This document shows positions 1 through 9,306 of a DNA stretch of 64,000 bases, piece after piece (within the stretch, counting starts at the first letter, position 1; every line of letters starts with the position of its first letter). Both the position numbers and the translations under genes were made by a program. Source of the stretch: Euglena gracilis (taxonomy: Eukaryota > Euglenida > Euglenophyceae > Euglenales). The notes beneath the pieces are model-generated. The model made no database searches, had not been told where the DNA came from, and worked only from the letters and a program-made list of their open reading frames with translations. Location of the stretch: assembly GCA_039621445.1 (NCBI GenBank), contig CP154955.1, forward strand, positions 12,156,960-12,220,959, written 5' to 3'.

Positions 1-343
1 TCTTTCTTTAAGGTTTCTCCTTATTCTAGTGTTATTTCCCACTTCCCCCCCGCTGAAATTGCTTTTTTATTTGTTTTTGTGTCCTCATTTCTTTGAAACC
101 CCAAGACCCAACAACCTGGTTGCGTTTTTTTTTTTTGGGAGAAAGAGACCAACTGGTCAACGCACCTGTCCCAATTGCTATTTTGTGTCCTCATTTCATT
201 TTCGTTGAGCGTTGATTTTCTTTGGTACTCATATGCAGATTTTTCAGCCCTTGCAATATTGTAACCAAAGCATCGCTTAAGGAGGGGGCTCCCACGAGTC
301 CAGCCAGCCAGCGGCCATAGGGTTCTTTTCTTCGGGCGGAGAG
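1..343. other. Unassigned leading stretch
   Basis: No gene is recognisable. The sequence is T-rich with a T-run near 127-138, and a phrase close to 'tttgtgtcctcatttc' occurs twice (near 76 and 182), suggesting a partial duplication. Open frames on the minus strand here run into the glycine/proline-coding C tract downstream and look like chance frames. Confidence 0.3.
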
Positions 344-351
344 GACCCAAC

Positions 352-470
352 CACACCATTGCTTAAGGTCTGTCCGACCCCCCCCCCCCTCTGGGGGTGG
401 CTGACTTGTTTTTTTCGCACCGACTCTGGCCAAAGGTCTGTCGACCCCCCCCCCCCCCCCCCCCCCCCCA

Positions 471-501
<31 letters not shown>

Positions 502-596
502 GTGGCGTGACTGGTTTTTTTTCGGACTGACTGCTGTTTTTGCCTCCATTGGAAAGTGACCCCCCCCCCTGTAGGGGGTCGGTAATCAATGGTATG
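352..596 (+). mobile_element. Short hAT-like element, family A copy 1
   Basis: A 245-bp non-coding element. The left end reads CACACCATTGCTTA; the reverse complement of the right end reads CATACCATTGATTA. It is flanked by a perfect 8-bp direct repeat, GACCCAAC, at 344-351 and 597-604. An 8-bp duplication with CA...TG ends is typical of hAT elements. Inside are a C tract of about 50 bases (445-498) and the family phrase TGACTGGTTTTTT. It carries no transposase and must be mobilised in trans if active. Family assignment rests on six other copies in the window. Confidence 0.85.
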
Positions 597-632
597 GACC
601 CAACCCCCGGGGGGGGGGGTGGCGTCCAGCCG

Positions 633-955
633 GCCAGTGCCCTTTTTTCAGCCAGCTGCTCCCAGGCGGGGTGCGGACCCCCCCCCCCCCTGGGTGTGCG
701 CTGGAATAAGTCATGCAGCTGCCTTTCCGGCGACTGGACATACAACGTATCAAGGGGGGGGGAAGATTGCTTGCAGGGGTTTCTTTCCCCCCCTGGGGAT
801 ACTGTCTTTAGACAAGCCAGCAAGCCCAGAGGTTAGAGACAGGTCCCGGATAGGTCAGCAAGCACGAGACCGGAGGACAGTTTCCTGGGTGGGTTCGGGT
901 TGGGGGAGGGATCGACCTTTTTCAAATCCCCTCAAACACGGCCATCGCGAATGCT
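633..955 (-). repeat. Inverted repeat arm AA, left copy
   Basis: The reverse complement of this segment resembles 1555-1815, with shared blocks GGTCTCGTGCTTGCT, GGGACCTGTC and GCAGCTGCATG. In one frame both copies encode a similar peptide, P-E-x-Q-L-H-x-L-F-Q-R-x-P-R, so a coding origin is possible. I cannot name the protein. Identity is roughly three quarters by eye and both copies contain G/C-run expansions. Confidence 0.55.
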
Positions 956-1554
956 CCCTCGGAGAGGCATGCCCAAGTAGTGTTCGTTTTTTTTTTTTTT
1001 GAGACCCAGCCCGTGGCAGTGCTGCTCCATCACCTCCACTCCTCCGTTCCGTGATCCAGGCACACTTTTCTGGTTTTTGTTGTTGTTGCCCCACTGCAGC
1101 CTGGTTGCCTGTTCTGCAGGTCCCTCCAAAACCCCAGCTACTTCCCCGTCGCCACCCTCCCGACCCACCCTGCCATGGGCAACCTATCCTGGCCCGACTG
1201 CACTGCTGCTGTGCGTGTCGGGGGGGGGTGGGGGGCAGGCGGCCACCACGTTCAGCATGCGGTCCATCAGCGTGGCGCTGCTGCCCATCTTGCGGTGCCA
1301 GAGGGAGAGGAGAGGGGAGAGCGTTTCTGTATGAAAGTTGTGATACTGCGAAAGAACAAGGTTGCAGGCGACGCTGGCAAAAGTACAGGATGGTGAGGGC
1401 CAAACATACTATGCAATGACGGTGGGAAGTTCTCAACACCCTTTACACCCTGTATTTTACCGGCTTTCTGCGTGCTGAAAACACCTCTCTTCTTCTTCGT
1501 CTTCGTTTGATATGTTCTGTTGTGATATGTTCTGTTGTGGGATCAGGGGTTTGC
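956..1554. other. Spacer between AA arms
   Basis: Sequence between the two inverted AA copies. It holds a T-run at about 987-1000, a G-run near 1220, and a 15-base direct duplication around 1509-1540 (gatatgttctgttgt twice). Open frames exist on both strands but none looks like a known protein. Confidence 0.3.
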
Positions 1555-1815
1555 ATTGCTCGGAGAGGATTTGAACAATGTCGATCCCCCGTAACCTGGT
1601 CTCGTGCTTGCTAACTTACCCTCACAGGGACCTGTCCTCTGGACTTGCTGACTTGTCGAAAGACCGTATCCCAAGGGGGGAGCGGAGGAGGTTAAGAAAC
1701 CCTGCCAGCAGCCTTCTCTCCCGTCCATGAGTTTAATGTCCAGTTGCCCGAAGGGCAGCTGCATGGCTTATTTCAGCGCATACCCCGGGAGGGGGGGGGT
1801 CCGCAACTCGGTCCT
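1555..1815 (+). repeat. Inverted repeat arm AA, right copy
   Basis: Forward-orientation partner of 633-955. It ends in the same G-rich boundary after the phrase coding Q-L-H-G-L-F-Q-R. Relative to the left arm it has substitutions and small indels that break one long reading frame. Confidence 0.55.
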
Positions 1816-1970
1816 GACCCTAACCCGACGCTTTCACTAACCCCAGGGTACTGTGGCCAAACAGTGTCAAATTGCATACCTCCCTGGGGAGGGTGGTATC
1901 AAGGTGCCCTTGCCATGTGCATAAACATGTTAAATAAAGAAACATACTTATACACATTCAGGTGAATCTA

Positions 1971-2063
1971 CGCGCGCACACAACACACACATGCGCGCAC
2001 GCACGCACCCACCCACCCACCCACCCACCCACGCACCCACGCACGCACGCACGCACGCACACA

Positions 2064-2103
<40 letters not shown>

Positions 2104-2107
2104 CACA

Positions 2108-2151
<44 letters not shown>

Positions 2152-2198
2152 CCGCACACGCACGCACGCACCGCACACGCACGCACGCACCGCACACG

Positions 2199-2229
<31 letters not shown>

Positions 2230-2370
2230 ACGCACACGCACACGCACACGCACACGCACACGCACACGCACACGCACACGCACACGCACACGCACACGCA
2301 CACGCACACGCACACGCACACGCACACGCACACGCACACGCACGCACACACACACACACACAAACACACA
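1971..2370 (+). repeat. Compound CA / GCAC / CCCA microsatellite
   Basis: About 400 bases of alternating C and purine. CCCA units occur near 2009-2033, GCAC units dominate about 2035-2215, and the hexanucleotide CACACG dominates about 2219-2340. Blocks are internally homogeneous. Reading frames through it give His-Thr, Arg-Thr or Val-Cys repeats and are not genes. Confidence 0.95.
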
Positions 2371-3248
2371 TGCAAATATTGGCTGCCACAGAACGTAGAC
2401 CGTTGAATAACAGACGGTCTGTAAACAAAGCGCGAGGCCCACATCGTCCAACAGCGGTGCGGGCCCACCCCGGCCGCCGCCTTCCCGACCCAGCGGCTGC
2501 CCGCCGAACTCTTTGCCCACACCGGCGCCTCCTCCTCCGCGGGGGACCTCTCCATGCCTGGTCCAGGCCACTTCCCGCCGAGTCCGTCGGGGCGCGGATG
2601 TGTGTCGTATCCCTGCTGGAAACTGCCCCGATCCAAATGAGGATGATTTGTTGCTACGCTCTCGGGAACCACAGGTGAGAACGGATAACTGTGGATAAGA
2701 ATACAGATTGACACGGTTCCCTGATCCGTGCCATAACAAGGAGGAAATTATCATCGAAAGAGATATTTCCGGCCACGTTTTTGTTTGGGTTTCTGAAAAA
2801 CTGACAGATCTCTTGGGCGTTTTCTTTCTTCTGTCTGGTGATTTTTTCAGCCATATTTCGGGGGAGAAAAATACCCGCAGGAAAATCTAAACTGGCACAA
2901 ACAAAATAGCATTTCTTTGTATGCACCTACTTCTCCTCAGGAGTGTCTCCGGAATGAGGAGTCTCCAAGGTGACAGCTTAAGGGGAGGATTCAACACCCG
3001 ACTGGTGGGTGGTGGGTGGTGAATCCTGTATGTTGTCTTTGCTAGATTTTTTTGGGGGGGTGGGTGGGATGTATCATTTTGTGGTATTTTCTCGGCGTTG
3101 TATTGGATTCACTCATTTTCATGGCAAGTGGCAAGTGCTTTTTGACCCCCCTCTGGGGATGTCAAAGTTTATTCTTGGTCTTTCAAAGACTTGAGCTGCC
3201 AAGGGTCCACTTTGACATCCCCAAAGTGGGAGGTGGCAAAATAAATAT
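2371..3248. other. Non-repetitive stretch with ambiguous coding potential
   Basis: The first part (2400-2700) is GC-rich. From about 2654 to 2926 both strands are open: the minus strand has a 90-codon frame containing the phrase R-N-M-A-E-K-I-T-R-Q-K-K, and the plus strand a 60-codon frame. Either could be an exon; I recognise neither. From about 2940 to 3248 there is G-rich sequence and the phrase GACATCCCCAAAGTGGGAGG near the array boundary. No promoter or polyadenylation signal can be assigned. Confidence 0.2.
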
Positions 3249-3945
3249 GCACACAACGCAACGCAACGCAACGCAACGCAACGCAACGCAACGCAACGCA
3301 ACGCAACGCAACGCAACGCAACGCAACGCAACGCAACGCAACGCAACACAACGCAACACAACACAACGCAACACACCACACCACACCACATCGCACCACA
3401 CCACACCACACCACACCACACCACACCACACCACACCACACCACACCACACCACACCACACCACACCACACCACACCACACCACACCACACCACACCACA
3501 CCACACCACACCACACCACACCACACCACACCACAACACACCACGACACGACACGACACGACACGACACGACACGACACGACACGACACAACACAACACA
3601 ACACAACACAACACAACACCACACAACCACAACACAACACCACACAACCACAACACAACACAACACAACACAACACACACACTTAACACAACACAACACA
3701 CACAACACAACACAACACAACACACACAACACAACACAACACACAGACACACAACACACACATGCACACACAATTTACCCCCCCTGCACCCCCCCACCCC
3801 CCCACACCCCCACCCCCCACACTCACAACACACACATACACACAATATACCCACCCACCCACCCACCCACACCCACCCACCCACCCTCCCACACACGCAC
3901 ACACAACACACACAGACACCCACACACAACACACACATGATACAT
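3249..3945 (+). repeat. Pentanucleotide array in homogeneous blocks, grading into CA
   Basis: Successive blocks differ at one position of a five-base unit: AACGC (about 3255-3350), ACCAC (about 3370-3530), ACGAC (about 3541-3590), then ACAAC (about 3590-3760), followed by CA and CCCA repeats to about 3945. The block pattern suggests local homogenisation by slippage or unequal exchange. The long His-Thr and Val-Cys frames here are artefacts of the repeat. Confidence 0.95.
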
Positions 3946-3986
3946 TGTACATATTTAACCTGCAAGATGCTGTGGTTTGTGGGGCA

Positions 3987-4086
3987 CAGGGAATTTCTTA
4001 AGGACCCCCCGGGGGGGGGGTCCAGCCTCCGGCTGGCAAAAAGGCTGCTGGCTGGATTTGAGCTGCTGGCTGGACCCCCCCCCCCC

Positions 4087-4120
<34 letters not shown>

Positions 4121-4499
4121 GGGGCTGGAGCGGGCTGGGCTGGGCTGGGTCGAGGAAAAACAAAATTTTCTAACACATTTTGGCCATTTTCGACATTTTG
4201 ATGGGTGGAGCTAGATCAAGGCTGGGGGGCTGTGATGGAGGGGCTGTGATGAGGGGGAAAAATGCAGGGATAAGTGAGCTGGACAGCCCAGTTGGCTGGC
4301 CGGCCTGCGGCCGGCTGGGCCGGCCTTCGGCCGGCTGGCCCGGCCTCCGGCCGGGCTGGACCCGACTTTATTTCACTCGACCCCAGGGGGGGGGGGGCTC
4401 CCAGCCCGAATTTGGGCTGCTGGCTGGATTTGAGCTGCTGGCTGGCTGGACCCCCCCCCCCCGAGGGGTAGGGTACCCTCCGGCTTAAGAAATTCCCTG
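3987..4499 (+). mobile_element. Short hAT-like element, family D copy 1
   Basis: A 513-bp element with terminal inverted repeat CAGGGAATTTCTTAAG at the left and its exact complement at the right. A perfect 8-bp target duplication, GTGGGGCA, lies at 3979-3986 and 4500-4507. The interior has C-run/G-run pairs, the repeated phrase GCTGCTGGCTGGA, and three tandem CCGGCC-TNC-GGCCGG hairpins at about 4296-4356. There is no transposase. A second copy is at 58940-59408. Confidence 0.92.
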
Positions 4500-5990
4500 G
4501 TGGGGCAGCAGCGTTCCCCCTTCAACAGCCCCCTCACGCCTCAGTGCCCGGAGGGGGGTCGCCTGCGCCCGCCCTGCCCCACACCTGCCCTCGGTGTTGC
4601 CCCCCGTCCCCGTCGACTCGTCCGCCCTAAATCAGCTCTTCCGCCTCCCGCCCTCTATGCTGCCCACCCAGGCTTCTGCTCAATGGTTCACAGTGCCCCC
4701 CCCCACGGGGGGGGGTCAACTGACTTACTGGGGGATCCCCCCCCCTGGTCCAGCTAGGAATGTTTTTCCAAATGACCTGCGCAAAGCACTGGAATTATTT
4801 TCGACCCCACAAAATGGCCAGAAACGCCCATTCTCGTCCACTTTTGGGATTGTATGGTGCAACATCAGCCCCCAAAAACACACAGGAATTCCACCTCGGT
4901 GCGCCGCACTGGAGGAATTTTTTTTCTGCTGGATTCCCCCGGAGGGGGGTTTAGCCAATGGCTTCTTTCTCCTGGTCAGTAAAATGGCTAGCCAGTGGAC
5001 CCCGGGGGGGGGGTCTTTACGCAGAAGCCTGTACCCACCTTTGCCCCGCCCCTGCCCCTCGCACTGCCTGCCGGAGGTGTGTCTCCCAGCCGGCCCCCTC
5101 GGAGGGGTTTCCTTTCCAGTGTGTCGGGGGAGCGATGGAGCTGACGGAAGTGCTTCCGGAAAGTCTTCTTGAAGAAACCTTGGAGCGGAGCCCGCATGAC
5201 CTCGCATGCGCCAGGCGATATGGTGCGAGGCGCGCCTGTCGTTCAGGCGGGGGTTCAAACCCCGGCGGAGACGGTTTCTTTCCTTTGATGATTTTCTTTG
5301 ATTTTCTTTGGTTGCCTCATCGCAAGTCTGAAGTACGGTGATGCCGTCAAAGTGTTTCCCAAGTTGATCGCACGGACTAACTTGTGACTGGGAAATCGAC
5401 CTTTTGGGCCCTTCGGGTGTTTTTTTTTTTGATACCTCGCAGGGTCCTCTCTCCGAGCCCTCCGTTCACTGTTTGATCCCCCAAAGTCCCTCCCCGGGAT
5501 GGGGTTTGCACACGTGATTGGCTGCCGGCCGCGGGGCATTCACAGCGGGCACCGGTGGAAACGGGGGACCGAGACGCCGGCTGCCGCCGCCCCCCTGGCA
5601 CGTGCAGCCGCCCCAGCCCTCCTTCGACCCCCTCCAACCGACGGCCTTGGCCAGTGCTGGGCGGGATGTCTCACCCAGGGGGCCGGCCGGCCACCCCGGG
5701 CGTGGTGGCTTCACCGGCTGTGCACGTGCCCTCACGCCACTGTGGCTGAGGGAAAACGAAACACCAGCGCCACGGGAAAAATGGGAGGGGTTGGGACGTC
5801 GACCTGCCGCCTACCACTGCCACTGATGGGGGTTTTGGAATAAACCTATCATCTTTTCCCAAATTCTTGTCCACTGTGTACAAGAACAATTGGTTGACAA
5901 ACAGTATGAACAGAGGCCCATTATTTATTTTGCGGTGAGTGGTCAAATTTGTACCGTGTGGGACCCAACGGTAGAATTAATTTGACCATT
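4500..5990. other. GC-rich unassigned region with G/C runs
   Basis: No gene recognised. Several C-run/G-run pairs occur near 4700, 4735, 4938 and 5003. At 5240-5275 there is a tRNA T-arm-like stem (GGGGTTCAAACCCC), but no matching acceptor stem or D-arm. The 5480-5830 part is open in several frames because of high GC. The right part (5830-5990) is ordinary sequence. Confidence 0.3.
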
Positions 5991-6690
5991 GATGCTGACC
6001 CCCCCCCCCCCAGTTAGTTTTTGAGAGTGGGTGGATATGTTTGAGCTGCTGGAATCCCCGGGGTGTACACCTGGGGGTCAGTCTGGCCACAAAAAGTTTT
6101 TGGCCGATTTTTTGGGAAGGTGGTTTTCCAAAGGAAGTGGGTGGGCGCCAGGCTTCTTTTTAACTTGTAGGACCCACTGCGGCAGGGGGGGGGGGGCGGG
6201 CTCTGGGGGGGAGCCTGGGGAGGGGGGTCCTGAACGGGTGCTCATGAGCCCTGGGCCCAGAACAGACCTCCCCACGATTCAGTATCCACTTTGGTGACCC
6301 GTCCATTGAATTGGGAAGCACCCCTGCCGGGCAGGTGCCTGCAGCCGATCAGGACCGACCAGGGCCGACTACGCATTTCCTCTGCCGACTATGTTTGGCT
6401 GACAAAAAAGTTCATGGCTTCCCAAAGCCGATACCGGGGGATCTGCAACTCTGGGGACGGCAGTGTTAGAGAAGCTGGAAGTCTTACTCGGCATATACTC
6501 TGGCATTTTTGTATTTTTGCCATGGCGTTGCTGAAGAAGGCAAGGAAGATGCCAGTCAAGAGGGGAAGAAGAATATGGCCAACGGTGGCCAAACGTGGAC
6601 CAAAGTGACCTAAAGTGGGAAAAATGGTGACCAAATAAAGACAGTGACACACAATCGGTCAAACGTCCTAGCCCTCGTTGTCTGCCCAAT
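5991..6690. other. Unassigned stretch with G/C runs
   Basis: A C-run at 5999-6010 and a G-run near 6186 bracket sequence containing GCCAGGCTTCTTTTTAAC, similar to the end of the repeat at 11144. The phrase GATCAGGACCGACCAGGGCC near 6348 resembles sequence near 11080 and 35175. Nothing here resembles a known gene. Confidence 0.3.
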
Positions 6691-6716
6691 TTTCGCCGTT
6701 TTTTTTTTCACGGAAA

Positions 6717-7876
6717 GTTCACGGGTACTCGTAAACTTTTGCTCCAAAAATTTCCGGGGAAATTTCTGGGTTGGTTGCCACCTCGATAAAAACGACCCCT
6801 TTGACCCGTTTTGGGCGCCTTAGACTTTTTGCTGTATCAGGAATTATTGGCCCTTTTGTGTCGATTCCGCTGTTGTCCACATTTTTTCCCGAGAATTTTC
6901 TTTTTTTGGTGCCCGCCCGAAATCGATTGGCACCCCCCAGCAAGAGCTGTTTCCGAAAGTTTGTGTTTGGCCCCAAAAAGGCCCGATAATTCCTGAACAG
7001 CGTTGCCAGGCCAAATGCCTGCAGAACCCATAAACACCGTTTTCTTGTTTTGGCCTTTTTGAGCCCCTTTGGCAACAGTGAGACCCCTTGCTTCTCCTGG
7101 GCAGGGTGTGAGTGTATTAAGTTAGTAAGAGTTAACTTGCGAAGAGAAGGTTTACGGGAAACCGTGAAGTCAATGATGTTTACGGTTTTCCGTGAACGTT
7201 GTTTGAAGAATGAAAATGTGCCGGGCTAACGAGGGGGTCGGGGGCTCTTATTCATGGTTCCCCTGACAGCTGCCAAGCAGCTGGACACCCCCCCGGTGCT
7301 CTCCCCTTGCCTCCTGGACTGGTAGGGCATTGCACAGGAGCGGTAGAGTTCCCACAGCTGAAGGGGGGGATACCGTTGCTGTGAGGGTGCCCAGGAGGAG
7401 TTTATGTCATTTCCACAACTCAGCTCCTGGGAGGAGAGTCAATAACAGACACCAGAATGCCCTGTATTTTTCTCACCAGGCCCCAAGCTGTTTTGAAACA
7501 CACTTTCCGAGTCCACCTAAACTGCCAGATGGGGGGTCTCCCAGAGGGGGAAGGGCACATTCAGTCAGGAACGTGTTTTTGGTGAGAGTGTTCCGACTCA
7601 CCACCCACTCAGTGGATCACTGCTCAGCGGCACCATGCCAATCCATTGATGCAACCTATTTTGGGCTCTCCCAATAAGAACCAAATCGTCTGCTGTGTTC
7701 AGGACTTGTGGAGTGGGAGGGTGCATCCCATCAGATCTCACCCCACCAGCCTGCTTGACCAGGATAGCAAAGGTTCCCCTCCTTTACGGTTAACCGTAAA
7801 CAATACACAAAGTGATTGTTTACATAAAACCGTAAACAATGCTGGGTTGAAGAAAGTGCTACATGAAACCGTAAAC
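6717..7876. promoter_or_regulatory. Left cluster of six palindromic 20-mers
   Basis: Copies start at 6717, 7150, 7178, 7782 and 7818, with a shorter one at 7859. The approximate consensus is GTTTACGGNAAACCGTGAAC, an inverted repeat of the half-site CCGTRAAC. The pattern resembles binding sites for a dimeric protein, such as a transposase acting on subterminal sites. The binding role is inferred. Confidence 0.6.
6837..6996. repeat. 160-bp inverted-repeat unit
   Basis: The left arm TCAGGAATTATTGGCCCTTT (6837-6856) and the reverse complement of the right arm ending at 6996 agree at about 19 of 21 positions. It may be a small miniature element. No target duplication is obvious at its edges. Confidence 0.35.
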
Positions 7877-8013
7877 ATCTGGATATCAGCGTTTTTGCAC
7901 TTGTGATGACACAGATGGTCTCCATTGTTGCCTGGGGCCTGGAAGTGCAGGGGCAAACTACGAGGTGGTCCTCACTCATTCAACCGAACTTCAGGGAAGC
8001 GTATGAAGCTCTG
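7869..8013 (+). CDS. Candidate coding segment interrupted by the hAT element
   Basis: One frame is open from about 7869 to the insertion point. If the element at 8014-9299 and one copy of its duplication are ignored, the frame continues from 9307 to a stop near 9396, about 76 codons in all. It includes the phrase T-R-W-S-S and ends near a GTGGGC donor-like site. I do not recognise it. It could be an exon of the enclosing element or of a host gene. Confidence 0.2.
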
Positions 8014-8036
8014 CAGGGTTTTTCATCATTACGTGC

Positions 8037-8128
8037 CACGTAAAATCACGTAAATCACGTAAAGTCACGTAAATCCTTTTTTTTGGAAAATCACGTAAAT
8101 CACGTAAAATCACGTAAAATCACGTATG
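8037..8128 (+). repeat. Left subterminal iterons of hAT 1
   Basis: Eight copies of CACGTA(A), mostly spaced as a ten-base unit ATCACGTAAA, with an A/T-rich break near 8075-8088. The inner part of the terminal repeat (GCACGTAAT) contains the same core, so ends and iterons probably bind the same protein. Confidence 0.85.
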
Positions 8129-8302
8129 ACAATCAAAGCCGATAAAAGGTTTTTGTCTTTTTCTCAGGATGTCTGGGTCGAAGGCAAGTGCATCGCAGAC
8201 ATAATGGTGTTTCTCAACACCCAGTTTTATGCAACCACAGATCAGATCTTCCCCAGGGTTTCAAGGAAATTGTTTGTTTCAATTTTGCTTTTTACAGGAC
8301 GC

Positions 8303-8883
8303 ATGTCTGATTCTGATGAAGGAATTGCAGAAACTGTGGCAGTGGTAACTGACAAAGGGAAGCACCAGAAAGTCGTGCCGCTCAGTTCCCAGGAGTGATG
8401 GAAGTTCGTGGGAATTTGCTTTGGTGCACATACTGTGACATTTCCCTTGGTTTCAAGGAAAAGTGTACTGCTGCAAACCATGTGAAATGTGCGAAGCACT
8501 TGAAGAATGTAGCCAAAAGACCGCGTGTTGTGAAGAACCCAGGTTTGAAAACGTTTTTGGGTATTTTTTAGAATTATTTTCTGCTTAGGTCCTGCTTCTG
8601 ACGAAAGGATTGCTGAAGATGCAGAAAGTCAGCCCACTTTTAAGCTTAGGAGAACAACTGTAATTTGCTAACAGCAGGGTGATTGTCAATGGGGAGAATG
8701 AGCAGACAACATCGGAAGACACCATGTCAGCGAAACAAATCCAGAGAGACCAGCAAGGACATTGGCCCAATTTCCTCTGCTGGCATCGAGAGGAGCTTCA
8801 GCTTAGCAGGCGTCATCGACACCAAGAACCGGCAGCGCATGAGCAAGTGTTCTGCAACAGTGATGCGGAGCAGAGATTCCTGA
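8303..8883 (+). pseudogene. Broken hAT transposase-like gene with BED/CGGBP1-like finger
   Basis: A start-like ATG at 8303 opens M-S-D-S-D-E-G. A frame change near 8355 leads to a finger with W-C-T-Y-C, then H-x5-H (N-H-V-K-C-A-K-H-L), as in the DNA-binding domains of hAT transposases and CGGBP1. A plausible 46-base GT-AG intron lies at 8543-8588. A last open segment (8683-8883) encodes S-S-A-G-I-E-R-S-F-S-L-A-G-V-I-D-T-K-N-R, the hAT C-terminal dimerisation signature. The catalytic core between finger and C-terminus is absent. The product is unlikely to catalyse transposition but could bind DNA if expressed. Confidence 0.75.
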
Positions 8884-9205
8884 CCCAATGATGTAGCAGA
8901 TTTGCTACTTTTCGTTCTGCTTCAAAGGACACTAGCTGATTAGTGTTTTCGACGGGACACCATGCTGAACGTTGCTTCACTCAGCAATCATTCTGATCGC
9001 AAAGAGCTGATTGCTTTTTTTTTTGCTCATCTGGGCCGGCATTTTGGTTTGATCTCTTGTTTGGCATGCTGAATTGGATCCCAAACATCCCACACATCAC
9101 ATTTGTGGTTTTTTGGAATGAAATTGCATATGAAAGGTTTTTCATTCATTAAGTTCTGGTTCCCAGTGCATTGGTATTAAAAAACCGGAATTTTTTTGGC
9201 CTGCA

Positions 9206-9260
9206 CGTAAATCACGTAAAATCACGTAAAATCACGTAAAATCACGTAAAATCACGTATA
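9206..9260 (+). repeat. Right subterminal iterons of hAT 1
   Basis: Six copies of CACGTA(A) in the same orientation as the left array, in near-perfect ten-base phasing (ATCACGTAAA). Because both arrays point the same way while the terminal repeats are inverted, the two ends are not mirror images. Confidence 0.85.
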
Positions 9261-9306
9261 GGATTTTTGGCCGTCAGCACGTAATAATGAAAAACCCTGA
9301 GCTCTG

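Larger units (their letters stand above)
8014..9299 (+). mobile_element. hAT-type transposon 1, CAGGG ends, degenerate
   Basis: A 1,286-bp element. The 23-bp terminal inverted repeats (8014-8036 and 9277-9299) begin CAGGGTTTTTCAT and match at 22 of 23 positions. The flanks carry the 7-bp direct repeat AGCTCTG at 8007-8013 and 9300-9306; a canonical hAT duplication is 8 bp. Inside are subterminal CACGTAA arrays on both sides and a broken gene encoding a C2-H2-like finger and a hAT-type C-terminal motif. It is too short for a full transposase, so it looks internally deleted. Confidence 0.92.

Noticed and set aside
191-823. 210-codon minus frame with a long glycine run
   Set aside because: Glycine comes from the C tract of a short transposable element; only the end of the frame has repeat-supported peptide similarity.
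5240-5275. tRNA-like T-arm GGGGTTCAAACCCC with an upstream small stem
   Set aside because: No complementary acceptor stem, no D-arm of normal form and no correctly spaced anticodon arm; at most a tRNA-derived relic.
8037-9260. CRISPR-like array
   Set aside because: Repeats are ten bases with no unique spacers, inside a transposon of a eukaryotic genome.
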